Assembly (NCBI RefSeq): GCF_000787575.1
Contig: NW_012236530.1
Coordinates: forward strand, 502,734 to 566,733
Reading direction: 5' to 3'
Length of the DNA stretch: 64,000 nt
DNA from: Acytostelium subglobosum LB1
Taxonomy: Eukaryota > Evosea > Eumycetozoa > Acytosteliales > Acytosteliaceae
Shown here: positions 11,225 to 23,957 of the stretch, one piece after another
How positions within the stretch are numbered: position 1 is the stretch's first letter
Layout of the letters: each line of letters begins with the position of its first letter
Position numbers and translations under genes: made by a program
Notes under the pieces: model-generated
The model's database searches: none
Told to the model about the DNA's origin: nothing
Seen by the model: only the letters and a program-made list of their open reading frames with translations

Positions 11225-12640
11225 TGTTTATATGATGTATATATATAGTATGTATGTTTGATGTAAGATGTATATGTGATTGAATGTTTGATTGATTGAT
11301 TGATTGATAAGATGAAGAGGAAACAAACTTAATAGTTCCTCGATCAGTCTATATGTATCTGTATATGTATGATGGGATAATAATATATATATCTAAACTA
11401 ATAAACTATATATCTATGCTTAAAGAGATAGAGAGAGCTAATATTACAAGTAGATGTTAGTACAGTAAGTGGTTATAAATATTATTGTACGTGTGTGTTT
11501 GTGTTTGTGTTTATGTACGAATGAATGAATGAATGAATGAGTAAACTGATGATGAGAATGAATGAATGAAATGGATGGAGTGGTAGGGTAGTAGATGATT
11601 ATTAGTTGGTGCAAAGACAGCAGTCAGACAGGGACAGCCAGAGAGTCATTTGATCAACTCATCACCCCCCTGGGGATGTGTTTTAAAAAATCAGAACAGT
11701 GTTGTTGCGATGGGCCAGGTCTGTACCATGCATGACGGTTGGTCGATCAATCAAGTGAATGAAATTTAAGAAAGCGTGTGTGTGTGTATGTGTGTGTGTG
11801 TTGTCGTTTGATAGATTGATTGATTGATTGATTGATTGGTGGATTGATTTAACTTATGTGACGTGTATAATGTATATGTGATTCTGATTTAAAATCAAAT
11901 TGATTGATGTTGATTGATTGTTTGAATGATTGGGATTTTGGGTGAGTGATGACGATGTTATAATTGAGTTATTGGTATGGTTTAATGATCACGACCAATC
12001 AATAGAGTATGTTGTGGTTGGGCATGAATTAGGAGTATTCTTCTGATATGTAGTACCTCGAGAATATATATATAAATTTATATGTATAGTGGGAGATACT
12101 TACAAGGCCTACTTGCTATTTGTATATAAATAAATTAAAGGATGATCAAATAATAATAACTTTGATTGAGAAGAAGTAATAATGATTGAACACACAAAAT
12201 GTTTATGATGATGATGGTAATCAGTGATTATTGGGTAGGTCCCTTGTTTGTATCTTCGTGTAAATTGCAATTATTAATAATCAAAACAGTGTTGTTGATC
12301 AGGCCCACACAACCTAACTTGGTTCGCAAAGAGTAGCACGCAGTGAGATTGAGTGTTGTTGATGTTGTTCATATTTATTGCGTGAGTATGTAAGTGGAGT
12401 GTTGGGGTCGGGTGCTCTCTTGTGGGGGGCGAGGTTAGAGCTCCTGCATGATATGGAGAGAGGAGGCAACTCATTGTATTAATCATTAATACATACATAC
12501 ACATTGCTATCATTCATTTGTTAAATCGTTGTGTATGTGTAATGGCATGCCATTGTAGTGTAGTGAGCATGCATGGTGACTAACCAACTCAATAATCATC
12601 CAGCATTCTTAAATCGATGATCACCCAGGGTCAGGTCAAT
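11225..12640. other. Gene-poor spacer with simple repeats
   Basis: About 1.4 kb of AT-rich sequence with (GATT)n tracts (about 11280-11308, 11810-11840), (TGAA)n near 11520 and a TG-rich run near 11770. A 19-base string (AATCARAACAGTGTTGTTG) occurs at both 11689 and 12279. I see no convincing coding frame. Confidence 0.5.
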
Positions 12641-12984
12641 CATCATCTTGTTTAGTTAATCTTTACTTTACGCGAGAAAGCGGAGCCTCTGGGCCCAGAC
12701 GTTGTCCAAGTATGAATGAGGAGGGCATAGTCGAGATGCTCGAACCACTCACAAGGCAGCTTGCAACGCCGACAGCTGTTCGAACCTGGTGGCGATGGCT
12801 CAAAGCTCTCCCATCGTATTCCTTAAACGCTCGTGAACCTGTGCAACATATGCGAGTAATCCATTCCCTTCAAGGTCAGGTCATTGATGAATACCAATCT
12901 TCGAAGCCATATGTTGCCGATGATATCAATAATCCTGTGATTGATGGATGTGTCGTGCTTGTGGTGTTGTATGTATGTATCTGA
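12640..12984 (+). other. Open frame of unknown status
   Basis: The plus strand is open from about 12640 to 12984, with a first ATG at 12712 (TAVRTWWRWLKALPS in the translation). Local GC is higher than in the surrounding spacer. I find no known domain, signal peptide or splice site that supports it, and an overlapping minus frame (12926-13168) is equally open. It could be a small gene, a decayed fragment or chance. Confidence 0.2.
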
Positions 12985-13307
12985 TCCTGTGTCCTTTCAC
13001 ATTATCTCTCTTTCTCTCTTTGAATGGGCGCACTAAAATAGACTCTCTGATGGTGGAGAAGTAAATCATGTGGATATTTTTTGGAACAGTGCCTATACGA
13101 GTCCCCCGCGCACAGTTTGGTGTTGCCACCCCATTAGCACGACCATCCAACCTTTGATTTAGGACCATACTAGGTCACCAAAAAGGACATGTTGGAACAG
13201 GCACACGGTGGAACTATATGGTAGGACACAATCAATCACTCGACCTATTAACCTTACTTATTCATTCAAACATATACATCAATTAACTTTTATCTTGTTA
13301 TCAATCA

Positions 13308-16300
13308 ATGTCAGCAACACTATTATTGCTTGTTGTTGCTGTTGTTGTGTGTGGCCACACTACCATGGTGACGGCAGTTGCTGCCCCTACTCTTGCAGGA
13401 ATGTCCTTCACACCATCGATTGTAGAGTATGTCACACCAGAGGTGCCATCCGTGAACTTCTTCGTCTCGGTTCAGGGCACTACAACAGTGACCAACTTCA
13501 CATTGACAGTGTGCTCGACCACCATTGCACTTGGTCGTGATTCAATCACCGTGGACAACATAGGCAATGTCTGTAATATAACTGCATGCTTCCCAGTTGA
13601 TCTTATTACAGACAAGTGTGGAGCCACCTCCTCAATGACAACAGTCATGGCACCCATCGCCATCTCCCTCGTCGACATAGCCGGCACAACATCATTCACA
13701 TCGCCTCAACTCACTATCATGTTCCCAACAACCAAACTACAACTCACATGTAAGTGTTGCCTCATACCCGGAACAATTCCAACCGAATACTAACATTGTC
13801 CAATCATATAAATATAGTTGATTTGACACCACCTGTTATTGGAGAGTTTAGGTATCTCACTCGAAATGACACGATCATTGTGTCTGTACAGGTCAATGAC
13901 ACTCAGACACATGTCAAGTCAGTGGTTGTATTGGTGACTGATCAATCAAACGCGGACAATAATATAACATTGTCCATTAGACCCGATGCCAACAACACAT
14001 ATTATGGTCAACGCAAGTTTGACACAAGTGCCCAAGGAAGTGTATTCCTCATCCAAAGAGTGACTGCCACTGACTATGCCAACAACGTCGCCACCAAGTT
14101 ATTCCAAACCCCCTTCTCCGTCACCTTCCCATCACGTAAGTATTGAAACCGACATGGAATCATCCTGGATGGTACCATCACTCACTCAATATATAGCCCC
14201 TCCCAAGCCTCCATCAACATTCCCCACGGTAGTGAGCGCTATTATCCAGAACATCACTGCTGAGGACAATGCACATTTTAGCACTGTGAGGATGGACATT
14301 ACATTGTCCGTGCCAGTGTTGCCAATCATTCGCACAGTGGTCTACTTTCTCAACTTGGAGCTAATACCTTGTAATGCTCAGTATGATGGCAACACATCAG
14401 TGGTTGCATACTGCACATTCTTCCCATATCCAATGAGGACACTCACTCCAACACTCGAACTAATGAACCAGTTGGGCGACCTCAAAGTGTACACATTGCC
14501 ACAAGTCTACAACCTTGCTGGTGCCATCACCAACAAAGTGAACTACGGCGGCTCGACGTGGCTGGTCAACCCCGGAGGCGGCATCAACGCCTTCCTCCCA
14601 TTCACCCAACAACAGAACATTACTTTCAACACGACAACTGGCACTGTGTCACCATTGCTCTTTGGCTACAGTCAATGGGCTGGCTCATTCTACGGTTACC
14701 ACCTGATCGAAGGCAACCTCTACAATGGAACGATCAGTATCATCGCCCAGCTCGACTCGGCCAATCCTCCCTACGGTGCCAACAACATCATCACGCTGAT
14801 CAATGATTGTTATTACCAGCCGCTTCAAATGTCTATTCCAGCACCAGAGATCACAGCGCGAGTGGACCCCGCGGCCAACTTTGTGATCAGCAAGTTCAGT
14901 GCGCCTCGCCCAACAATGGACACGGCCAACGCAACAATCACCAGTATCCCTATAATACTTGAGACCACATCCAACTTGCCAGTCTCATACATTATCCCAA
15001 GGGATGCGATTGGTGGAACAGTCTCTGGATACATCTATGAACGAGAGATCATATCGAGTGGCCAGTCCGCAGGTGTCACCGCCTATCAGACCAGTATGCA
15101 ATTGGTGTCCGCCGAGTACATGCGACCCAGGGCACTCAATGTCCAACTGATGACAAGTCTAGGACCATTCGCGACGGCCTACTCCCAATGTCTCTATCTT
15201 CGCTCGTCCACACCAAACATTGCGCCAGTCGTAAAGTCATTCACGATCTATCCCAAAGTGATTGATACCCGTCAGAAGCCAGCGCTGTGTACATTCATTG
15301 TAGTGCTGAACAACACCATCCCAGTTGATGCTGTGTTTTTAAAGTTGGGAGGCAAGTGGACTCAGGAGTGCTACTTGTCATCATCCAACAGCACAGACAG
15401 CGTCTACTCGTGCACAAGACTGTTCCCCAAGCTGTCAATGTCACTCCGCGATGATGACGTCTCACTCCAGCTCAACTCAAAGTATGAGTTCTACTCAGTT
15501 GGCTCAGTATTGGACTTCCAAGGCATGAGTCGCTCGTTTGAAGTGGTTGGCATGTCAAGTCGCGACTCCATGTTGGCCGTGCCCAACGTTGTTCAGTACA
15601 CATACGATAGTTCATCGACCAATCTCACATTCCAAGTGCAGTCCACTGGCGCACCAATCTACTCAGTCGAGGTCATCGTGACCAATGGCCCGAACGTACC
15701 ATCCACCCAATTCCGCCAATCAGTCTACCGCACATTCCATGCTGATGCCGAGGCAGTCTTTACCGAGAAGGGTACCGTGTCACTTGGTACACTACCATGC
15801 ACAGCCGCATCACTCAAGACACCATCGGTTGACAACCAACTACAGGTCATCATCAATATCGTTGATGTCAACGCATATACCTACACGATACCATATGGAA
15901 AGCTGAGGGATCAGTTCCCCTCGGTCGTAGTCACGCCACCCGTGTGCAAGGACAACGCGCCACCCATCATCCAAAGCGTGAATGTCAATCCAACTGGCAT
16001 CCAACAGACCACTTCCAAGGGATACACACTCACTGTTAACATGCGAATCACGGACAACCTTAGCGGTGTCAAGTCGGTCCGCATGATCATCACCACGCCA
16101 GGCTTCCAAAGGTGGGAGTACACTCTGACATCGGCGGCCAACCTCTCGACGGGCAGCGCCAACGATGGTGTATACAAGATGGCAATGTACTTGCCCGCGC
16201 ACACAATCAACACCTTCTCACTATCAGCATACGTCATCGACAACAATGACAATGGCAGGATGTACACGGCCAATGACATGTTCTACTACTTTGGCATTGG

Positions 16301-17258
16301 ACCACTCATTCTTCAATCGACCATCACTGATCCCGTACCAACATTGCAATCCTACACCTACAACTCACCAATCAACGAGGGTCAGAAACTGGCCATGACC
16401 ATCACCACTGGTGGCGGCTCGTGCAAGGAGGTATACTTGTCATTTTACACCATGGGCATTGTCAACAGACTGGCCGCCAATGCATCTGGAATGGCTGGCA
16501 ACACGTGGTCAATCAACTTTGCACCATATGTGTTTGGCGAACAGTTCTTCACAATCACTTTGGTTGGCATCGACAACTCGGTGACGACCTACACAACGGA
16601 CACATTGCCACAGGGCAAGTCATACTTCTATGTGCCACGTGGCAACAGTGTTACCGGGCTCAAGTTGTCAGGCCTGTCAACAACAGTGGATGGCTTCTCA
16701 ATCACTGGTCAGGTATCATTCAATCAACAATTGTTATCAACTGATATTGTTAGATGTGTTGTCACCGATGTAGATAACAACAAGGTGTACAAATCCAATG
16801 TTGACCTATCATCATCTATGCAGTGTGCACTACAAGTGGACTCATTCACAAGTGAGACCAGACATTATACTTGGTCACTTGAGATCCAATACTATGTGGG
16901 CACAAGATACATGTTCATACCAACCTATGAACTACTCTATGGATACATGATTGATGGTGCACAATTCCAGATCACTGCCACTCAGTCCTCGGCACACTCT
17001 ACCACACAAGCTTCCACCACCCAAGCCTCCACCACCCAAGCCCCTTCAACGACAACAACAACAACATCGCCATCTACTACCGGTAGTCAATCAACTACTA
17101 CATCATCACAATCAACTACAACATCCTCGCAGACAACATCAACTATATCAACAACTACAACAACTCAGAATCCATCGAATGGTAACATATTGTCCCCACT
17201 CAGTGCGGTTCATCAACAACTTGTTGTATTTATCCTTATCTTGTTCATTACACTTTAA
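13308..17258 (+). CDS. Large secreted cell-surface protein, probably GPI-anchored
   Basis: Three exons (13308-13749, 13818-14135, 14197-17258) join in phase to give 1,273 residues. A signal peptide (LLLLVVAVVVCG) starts the protein. The body is beta-rich, with repeated segments such as APPIIQSVNVNP and SGVKSVRMIITTP that resemble immunoglobulin-like modules, and many N-x-S/T sites. Near the C-terminus is a Ser/Thr stalk (STTQASTTQAST, poly-Thr) and then a terminal hydrophobic tail (QQLVVFILILFITL) preceded by small residues, the layout of a GPI signal. Dictyostelids have many adhesion or recognition proteins of this design, but I do not recognise a named family. The first intron contains a TACTAAC branch site. 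Confidence 0.8.
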
Positions 17259-17397
17259 AGGTCACATCTGGAACTGACTTTAATAAACTACTTATCCTAA
17301 ATCAGGACAATGCTAATTACTTTAGCGCCATTTTTTGAATTAACATTTCATTTTTTGATTGTAATGGTATTGAGATAGGGATAAAGAGATAAAGATA

Positions 17398-17790
17398 ATG
17401 AAGGTACATATAAAGAGGTATGAAGCATCAACACTCAATAACTCAAACAATCAAACAATCAATCAACTAATCAATCATACAAACATCTAGATGGCATACA
17501 GTGTCAACATGGCATTGGGATGTTAATGAAGAATGTTGTGGAATATGTCGTATGCCATTCGACGGTTGTTGTGTTGACTGCAAAGCACCTGGTGATGATT
17601 GTCCTCCTGGTATGTAAAGAGACATTACACATGTCAAGACTCATCCTAACTTACAACAACATCAGTATGGGGAACATGTAATCATGCATTCCATATGCAC
17701 TGTATTCTCAAATGGCTTAGTTCAAACAGCGAACAACAACAATGTCCAATGTGTAGAGCTGAATGGCAGTTCAAGACAGACAATAAGTGA
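17398..17790 (+). CDS. ANAPC11: APC11, RING-H2 subunit of the anaphase-promoting complex
   Basis: Three exons, 17398-17417 (only 20 nt), 17491-17609 and 17666-17790, join in phase to give 87 residues. The start reads MKVHIKRWHTVSTWHWD, matching the APC11 N-terminus (MKVKIK.W), then CGICRMPFDGCC, DCKAPGDDCPPVWG, CNHAFHMHCILKWL and QCPMCRAEWQF. These supply the RING-H2 zinc ligands plus the extra APC11-type third-zinc cysteines. By family, APC11 with the cullin APC2 forms the catalytic core that recruits the E2 and ubiquitinates cyclins and securin. The gene is too fragmented to show as a long open frame. Both introns have GTATGT donors; the first holds sense CAATCAATC and the second a CCTAAC site. 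Confidence 0.95.
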
Positions 17791-18113
17791 TCAAGATTGA
17801 TTGGTGATTCAATTGATGCTCAGACATCAATCACTTCATATTTGGTTGGCTCATCATTCATCATTCATCATCTTGGACCAGCCCAAGGGAATCAATGTAC
17901 ATACTCTGATGATTGATGAAGACTAGTCTCCCTCAAGATGGATGGTACACTCAATACATAGAGTTCATTCACATTGGCGCCAATTGGAATCGCCCTGCAA
18001 CCATCCTCAAGTACGCGACATTATCAACAACCCTCATCTCAGTCCATTGACATGGCAACCTAACGACGACGACAAACATGTTATTGGAGTAAATAGAATG
18101 ATACTTGTGGAGT
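17791..18113. other. Convergent 3' spacer
   Basis: Lies between the 3' ends of APC11 (plus) and the pseudokinase gene (minus). It contains CATCATTCATC repeats and no gene I can support. Confidence 0.5.
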
Positions 18114-21100
18114 TTACTTTGATGATTTGGACAGGAGATGTACAATCTTTTCCGATGCCTTTTGGATGGATGGATGCGGTGACGACGATACCAAGGTGGT
18201 CAGCGACTGTCTGAGATCGTAGGAGGCCAGATATGCAGTGTGGGCAGGGTTGGATGCCAGAACCAGTATGATCTTAATGGCTGTCATCTGTGGTGCAATG
18301 CGCACGTAGTCCTGCTGCAAGTACTCAAGTAGCAACGGGACCACATTGTTATCTCTTACAACAGTCTCTTGATTGGCATTGTTTGAAATGAGCATGGCAA
18401 CTGCCTCCAAACCCAACATCTTCAACGTCTCAATATTAGAGTCCAACAATGATATGTACTTCTCCAACACTCTCTCGCGATGTGGTCCATTGTTGATCAA
18501 GTCCTGTGTGTATTCTATGTTTGTTTGATTGATTGATTGATTGAGTGAGTGAGATTGGAATGATTCCAGGATGGAATGCGTGATTGAATGAGCGATACAT
18601 ACTTGATGAGAGGACCCTGGAAAGAGATGAGGCGACACGGAGATCGAATCCATCATTCTTGGATTGGACAAACATGTCGACAAGCATGTCGGCTCCACCC
18701 ATTTTGATGAACTCGTCCTGCGCCTCGGCAGAATCCAGCAGCATGGTGAGACACCAGACGATCTGCAAACGTATGAGCTCATTCTGTGAGGATAACTGGC
18801 GGATCATTATTGGTACTCCACCCTTGGCCACAATCTCCTGTATGTTCTCCTCTCTGTGGCACAAAGTCTGAAGTACCCTGATCGTTGCAAACTGTATGTT
18901 CTCCGACTTCTCCTGAGTCATGTGCAGTATAGTGTTGACTCCCATCACGTTCCTGAACTGGCTACAAAGCACACCTGAGGTTGGATGGGATGGGGAGTGA
19001 AGGAGGGTTAGTGATCACATGATTGATGGAATGATTCCAAATGGTGTGTGTAACACTTACGATCATTGATTAAACTGCCAATTGAACGAAGTGCAGATAG
19101 TTGGACATCCTCAAACTTGGTCGCGAGCAGTTGGAACACCAGTGAGAATACGCTGTGTTCGTAGAGGTATGGTAGATTGCCTTCACTCTTGCACAAGGCC
19201 TCAAGGGCAGAGCTTGCACGTGTCAGATTGGACAAGGTGGGCGATGATTGGAGGTCGCGGCAAAGGATGATGATCTTCTGAATCTTGTCACGCTTCTCGC
19301 TGTCGAGGCCTGAGGCGCCACTGCTGCCTACCTGTGTGCTGCTGGGTGTGTCTGAGAGCTTGGGAGACACGGCACCGGGAGACTCTGGCTTTTGGAAGCG
19401 CTGGAGTGTGTGCAGCGGCTGTCGCAGGACCTTGAGTATCGTCTGGAATGACGGTCTGGCGGCAGGATCGCTCGAGAGACATAGTCTGATCAGCTTGTCA
19501 ATCGCAAATGGACAGTTTGGCAATGATGGACGCACGTACGATGTGTATCCATTGTTGATGCTACTCTTTAGCTCGCTGAGTTTGGTGTTGCGCGCAAACA
19601 TCTCCCAGAGGAGCACACCAAAGCTGAACACATCGACCTTTGTATCATAGCCACCCTTGCCTCCAGCCAGTACATGGAACAATTCCGGTGCCATATAATG
19701 TGAGTGTAGCATCGTATTGTTGATTGGATTCATCAATTTCTTCCTGATTGTCTCATCCTTTAGTCCTGCCAGACCATAATCCTTGATGAATACCTTTAGA
19801 TCAGAGTTGAGCTGTTATGGAATGGTTCCAGGGTTAGTATGATTGATTGAATGTGTTTGAATGAATGAATGATTGAATGACATACCACAACATTCTTTGA
19901 ATGAAGACTCCTGTGGACAATGTTAAAGGAATGAAGGAATGCCATTGCAGAGGATATCTCCTCAGCCACACGAATGATGAATGATATCTCAGTCCTCTCG
20001 TCCACATTCTTAAGTACGATGTCCAAGCTGTTACCAGTGACATACTCTGAGAATGTGTTGAATGTCGTAGTCATCGATGCGCCAATCAATGGCAACACGT
20101 TAGGATGTTTGATTGATCTGTATTGTTTGATTGATTAAGTATAGAGTTAGTGTGAGTGGGATCATTCCATGTCGTTTCCAGGTACAACGGACACTTCAAA
20201 TTTAAACTTACATTAATGTCTCAATCTCTGTGAACAGGAGTGGCGTGCACTGTGGCGTAATGAACGTCCAGGACTTGCCAACTATACGCTTCTCTTTGTG
20301 GATGCCAGCGCGAGCTGTCATGCCGTGGTTGCCATAGCCAATGACCTCCTTGTTGTTGATCTCTTGTTCGATGTGCCATGGTTTGTCATTGATTGATGCC
20401 GCCATTGAGTTGCCGCCGTTGGCTCCACTACCACCAGAGGGTCTGTAGTTCTCCTCGATGTCGCTGTCGCATAGGATCTTGTCGATGAGGTCGTCGTCAG
20501 CCTGCTGTTGCTTCTGCAAGTGCTGCAGGTGGCGCATGTCGTCGTGCGACAGTGTGTAGTGCTGCTGTGAGAGGTAGGGCTGCTTGGGGCGGTCCTTAGG
20601 CTGCTCGACAAACTTCAGACCCTGGTTGCTCTCCTTGAACGATGTGATCATCTCGTCGAGGAGATTGTCGGCTGTGCGCACGGCCGATGGAGACAGGGGG
20701 TATTCGGACAGCGTGGGGATTGGCGTTGGTGCCTTGGGCGATGCCATGGCAATGTCCACAGGGGCATTCAGCTTGGAGGCTGGGCGGACAGTTGCCGTGC
20801 CTGATGTGATATGTGGAATACCCGATCTCTTTGGAGACTCGGTGGTCGCTGAGCTGGAGGTGTCCATCATCAACTCGTTGCCGAAAGAGCTGATCATCTG
20901 GTCGAGGGTATCCGCGGCCGAAATCGCCTCCTTTGTGAGTGCGGTCCTGTCGCTTGATGATCTTCTCTGTTGCGATGAGCTCAATCCGCGCTGTGTTGGT
21001 GAGCTTGAGAGTGGTACCTCCTGTTGCTGTTGGGCGGAAGTTTGTTGCATTGTGGACAGTCTGTTTCCGGCCAGAGGAGGAGGCGCGGCGGCACCGCCCG

Positions 21101-21667
21101 GTGGCGCCATACTTGGCACACGCTTTCCCTGTTGGGAGTACTTCCAGTAGAAAGATTCGAGGTCCATCAGAGTGGACTCGAGGTCAAAGGTGGAGGTCAG
21201 ACGCAGTAGCTTGATTCGCGAGTCTTGTACCTGCTGATCGGTCTGCGCTTCAGTGCTGGGCAGCGATAGGTCGTTGGCCGACATATCACTTAGTAATGTC
21301 TCCAGGTAATCAAAGTGATCGCTCGATATCTTTGACATCCTATTATTATTGGCACGTGACATCTTTGGTGATTGATTGTTCCTGCTTGGCGATGCATTTC
21401 CATTCGCGTTGGCGTTGGACTCTACATTGGCATTGGCCAAGGCGTTGGCGTTGGCCATTGCCGTGGCGGTGGAAGTTGTTGTCGCTGATTGATTTAAGAA
21501 TGAGTTTGATGGTGAAGACTCTGGATGTCGCTGTTTATGGTCCACGATCATCTCCTCCAGGAGATCATCTAAGTAGTCGACTGTAACATTGAGATCATAT
21601 GATTCGTTAGTCAGCTGATTTGATGGCTGGGCGATCACGTGATGGACATTGACATACCTCCTGACAT
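18114..21667 (-). CDS. Kinase-fold protein with armadillo repeats, probable pseudokinase
   Basis: Six exons; the first (21658-21667) encodes MSG and splices to VDYLDDLLEEMI. Residues 1 to about 400 are disordered (Ala/Asn, Ser, Gln rich) with recurring D-x-L-L/I-D-x-M-I segments (LDDLLEEMI, LDQMISSF, LLDEMITSF). A TKL-type kinase domain follows: IGYGNHGM glycine loop, IVGK lysine, SIKHPNVLPLIGAS, then IVHRSLHSKNVV where the family has HRDL..N, and KDYGLAG for DFG; YMAPELF and DVFSFGVLLWEMF are intact. The catalytic-loop Asp is Ser, so phosphotransfer is unlikely. About 400 residues of armadillo-like helical repeats follow (ENIQFATIRVLQTL, LIRLQIVWCLTML). D. discoideum has kinases with this domain order. 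Function is unknown; a scaffold role is inference. Confidence 0.82.
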
Positions 21668-22078
21668 GTTATCGAATTGATTGTTTGATTGAGTGATTGT
21701 ACGAATGAATGATTGAGTGATTGTATGAATGAATAAGTAATAAAATGATGATGGTGATGTTGAACTGAACACTTGTTAGGGTGTGTGATTGATCAATCAC
21801 TTGAGCGCGCTGAGTATAAGGGTGTGATGGGGTTGGGGTTGGTTGTAGTTGATGTTGTTGTTGGGGTGTAGGTTGTTGATGGCTTAAATCTAAGATATAT
21901 CATTGGTTATGGGTCCTACATGGATTGATTGTTTTCAAGGATCAAAACACTGAGATCTCGATCAGTTTTTGGAGGGTAGCCAGACCATCCATTGGTGCCG
22001 ACACTCATCAAAACAAACATAATATCTGGAACGATTGATTAACTTAATGAAGTTCAAGTTTATCACTTTATTGGTTTA
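21668..22078. other. Spacer, no gene seen
   Basis: The 5' flank of the pseudokinase gene, with GATTGAGTG and GTTGGGGTTGG simple repeats, then the 3' flank of the acetyltransferase gene. Confidence 0.5.
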
Positions 22079-22636
22079 TCACTCCTGGGGCAGGACAAGT
22101 GCGAATACATCTAGTTGTTGATCAAATGTTGGTATTGTGATTGATTTGTTAAAGACGAATCCAAGCTTCTTGAGTAGGTTCTTGCTTGCTTGGTTCTCCA
22201 AGGCCACGTTGGCACCAACTCTGTGAACTTTCAATCTGGGACACTCTACTTCAATAGTGCGCTTGGCAGCTTCATATCCATAACCTTGTGATCGATAGTC
22301 ACTGAGATATGCGAATCCAATATTGATGTCTTCCTCGTGTTCACCAGGTCGTCTCTTTATGAATCCACATATACCAATTGGTGTGTTGGTGGCCTTGATC
22401 ACAACCTTGTACATCGCATAACCATTGTCATTATATGATTTGACCGGTCCACTGAGTATCCACTCTCTTGCCTTGTCCAGTGAGATCAAGTCGCGCTTAC
22501 CAATGAACCTCAGACACAATGGATCATTGAACAAGTCCATTGAGAATTGTTCATCAAGTCCCTCCCTTAACAATGTGAATCCCAATCTCTCGCTCTCGTA
22601 TAACATCGTTGGTGTAGTAGTAGTCTCTGTTGTCAT
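22079..22636 (-). CDS. GNAT-family N-acetyltransferase (RimJ/RimL-like)
   Basis: An intronless frame of 185 residues starts at MTTETTTT; a longer frame to 22696 uses an AT-rich leader and is less likely. Segments fit acetyltransferase_3 proteins: ESERLGFTLLREG at the N-terminus, PIGICGFIKR (beta 4), INIGFAYLSDYRSQGYGYEA (acetyl-CoA loop of the R/Q-x-x-G-x-G/A type; here RSQGYG) and VGANVALENQASKNLLKKLGF (the N-x-x-S helix). By family it moves an acetyl group from acetyl-CoA to an amine; the substrate could be a protein N-terminus or a small molecule, and the sequence does not decide. Confidence 0.85.
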   Translation of the reverse strand: MTTETTTTPTMLYESERLGFTLLREGLDEQFSMDLFNDPLCLRFIGKRDLISLDKAREWILSGPVKSYNDNGYAMYKVVIKATNTPIGICGFIKRRPGEHEEDINIGFAYLSDYRSQGYGYEAAKRTIEVECPRLKVHRVGANVALENQASKNLLKKLGFVFNKSITIPTFDQQLDVFALVLPQE

Positions 22637-23127
22637 TGTTATATTGTTATAAAGTAAATATATATGTACGTAAGTATGTATCTGTTTGGTTAGCAATTGT
22701 GATCACAATTGCAATAGACCTTCGTTGAGCCCCAAGACCAACCTGGACCCCCAAACCGACTTCTTCCCAAATTTGGACAAAACGAGTCCATGCTTGACGC
22801 GTTTGCTGTATGTTCATACCCATGTGCGTCATGGTCAAGATTGATTGAATCAAACAAAGTGTTATTGGCTCTGTTGCTGCTGCTGCTGCAAAAGAGAGAG
22901 AGAGGTAGATGTAGAATGAATGAAAGGGGTATTCCCAGAAGAGCGGTAGCAGGTTGCAGTGGCCGAGATAGAGCTTAGGGGAAAGGGAACTTGATGAGTC
23001 ACGAGCGCGTCCAAGTTAATTTACATAGTTTGTTGTTGTTGTAATTGATGTAGTTGTAGTCTGGTAAAGTGTAGATTGATTGAGATGATTGATTGTTGTG
23101 TATTTGCTTTTAGAGCAATCACTCGCT
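22637..23127. other. Spacer, no gene seen
   Basis: Moderately GC-rich, with a palindromic ATTGTGATCACAAT at about 22696-22709. A minus open frame (22647-22853) shows no recognisable domain and I do not call it. Confidence 0.4.
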
Positions 23128-23957
23128 CTACATTGCCAAACTCTCCTCAAGGGCTCTGTACTCTTCATCCTCTTCTGAGGCTCTTGGCTTGACTTTGGAT
23201 GCGGCGGGGACTAAGGTATCGTCGGTCGCAATGATTGAGTGATTGGGTGAGTGAGTATTCATGACATAGCCTCAAGAGGAGGACGACTAAACTTACATGT
23301 AATTGGTGCTTCTTTGATGATTGGTTCTCTGGATGGTGGGGCCTTGACACTAAGCAGTTGGGCATCGAGTTCTTCTTGCTCGAGCTCGGCCAACTCGGCC
23401 AAGAGATCGTCCTCGTCCTCGACCTGTGTTCCAATGGGCTGACTGATGGCACGGGAGATCTCCTCGTGCACGTCCATCTGCTCCTGGATGTCATCAAAGA
23501 TATCCTCAACCTTCTCGACGGTGAGATTATTCTGTAGGACCTTCAATTGCTGAGCTCCACTTCTCATCGAGTTGAGGATCTCCTCGTTCATCTTGGCGTT
23601 CTCCAATGCAAAGATCTGTGTGGACAGCGTATCGAATGTGCCCTGTAACTTATTAACCTCATTCTGATATATATTCCTTTGCTTCAAACACAATAGTGCC
23701 TCTACGTTTACATTAATTGATTGATTGATTGATTGAGTGTAAGTTATCGGTTGTTCTATTGACTCGAGTATGACAACAACACACGTACCTCTCTTCTTTT
23801 TCTTTGCTACAAACTGTTTGGCTTCGACCTCCTTGCTGTCGGCCTTTTGTTGAAGGAACTTCTTTCTCTTCTCCAACATCTCTATAGTGGTCCTCAGCTT
23901 GGCGATTGTCTCCTGCGTCTGAGCAGGGTTGGGCTTTGGCTTTCCAAACAACTTCAT
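23128..23957 (-). CDS. vps32: ESCRT-III core subunit CHMP4/Snf7/Vps32
   Basis: Three exons spliced in phase give about 220 residues. The order is typical of Snf7: a basic N-terminal helix (MKLFGKPKPNPAQTQETIAKL, K-rich helices 1-2 with EALLCLKQRNIYQNEVNKL), an acidic C-terminal half (DIFDDIQEQMDVHEEISRAI, DEDDLLAELAELEQEELD) and a terminal MIM-like helix (DEEYRALEESLAM) that in other species binds Vps4 or ALIX. The protein polymerises on endosomal and other membranes to drive inward budding and scission. Introns use GTACGT and GTAAGT donors and contain the sense TCAATCAATC repeat. Confidence 0.92.
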
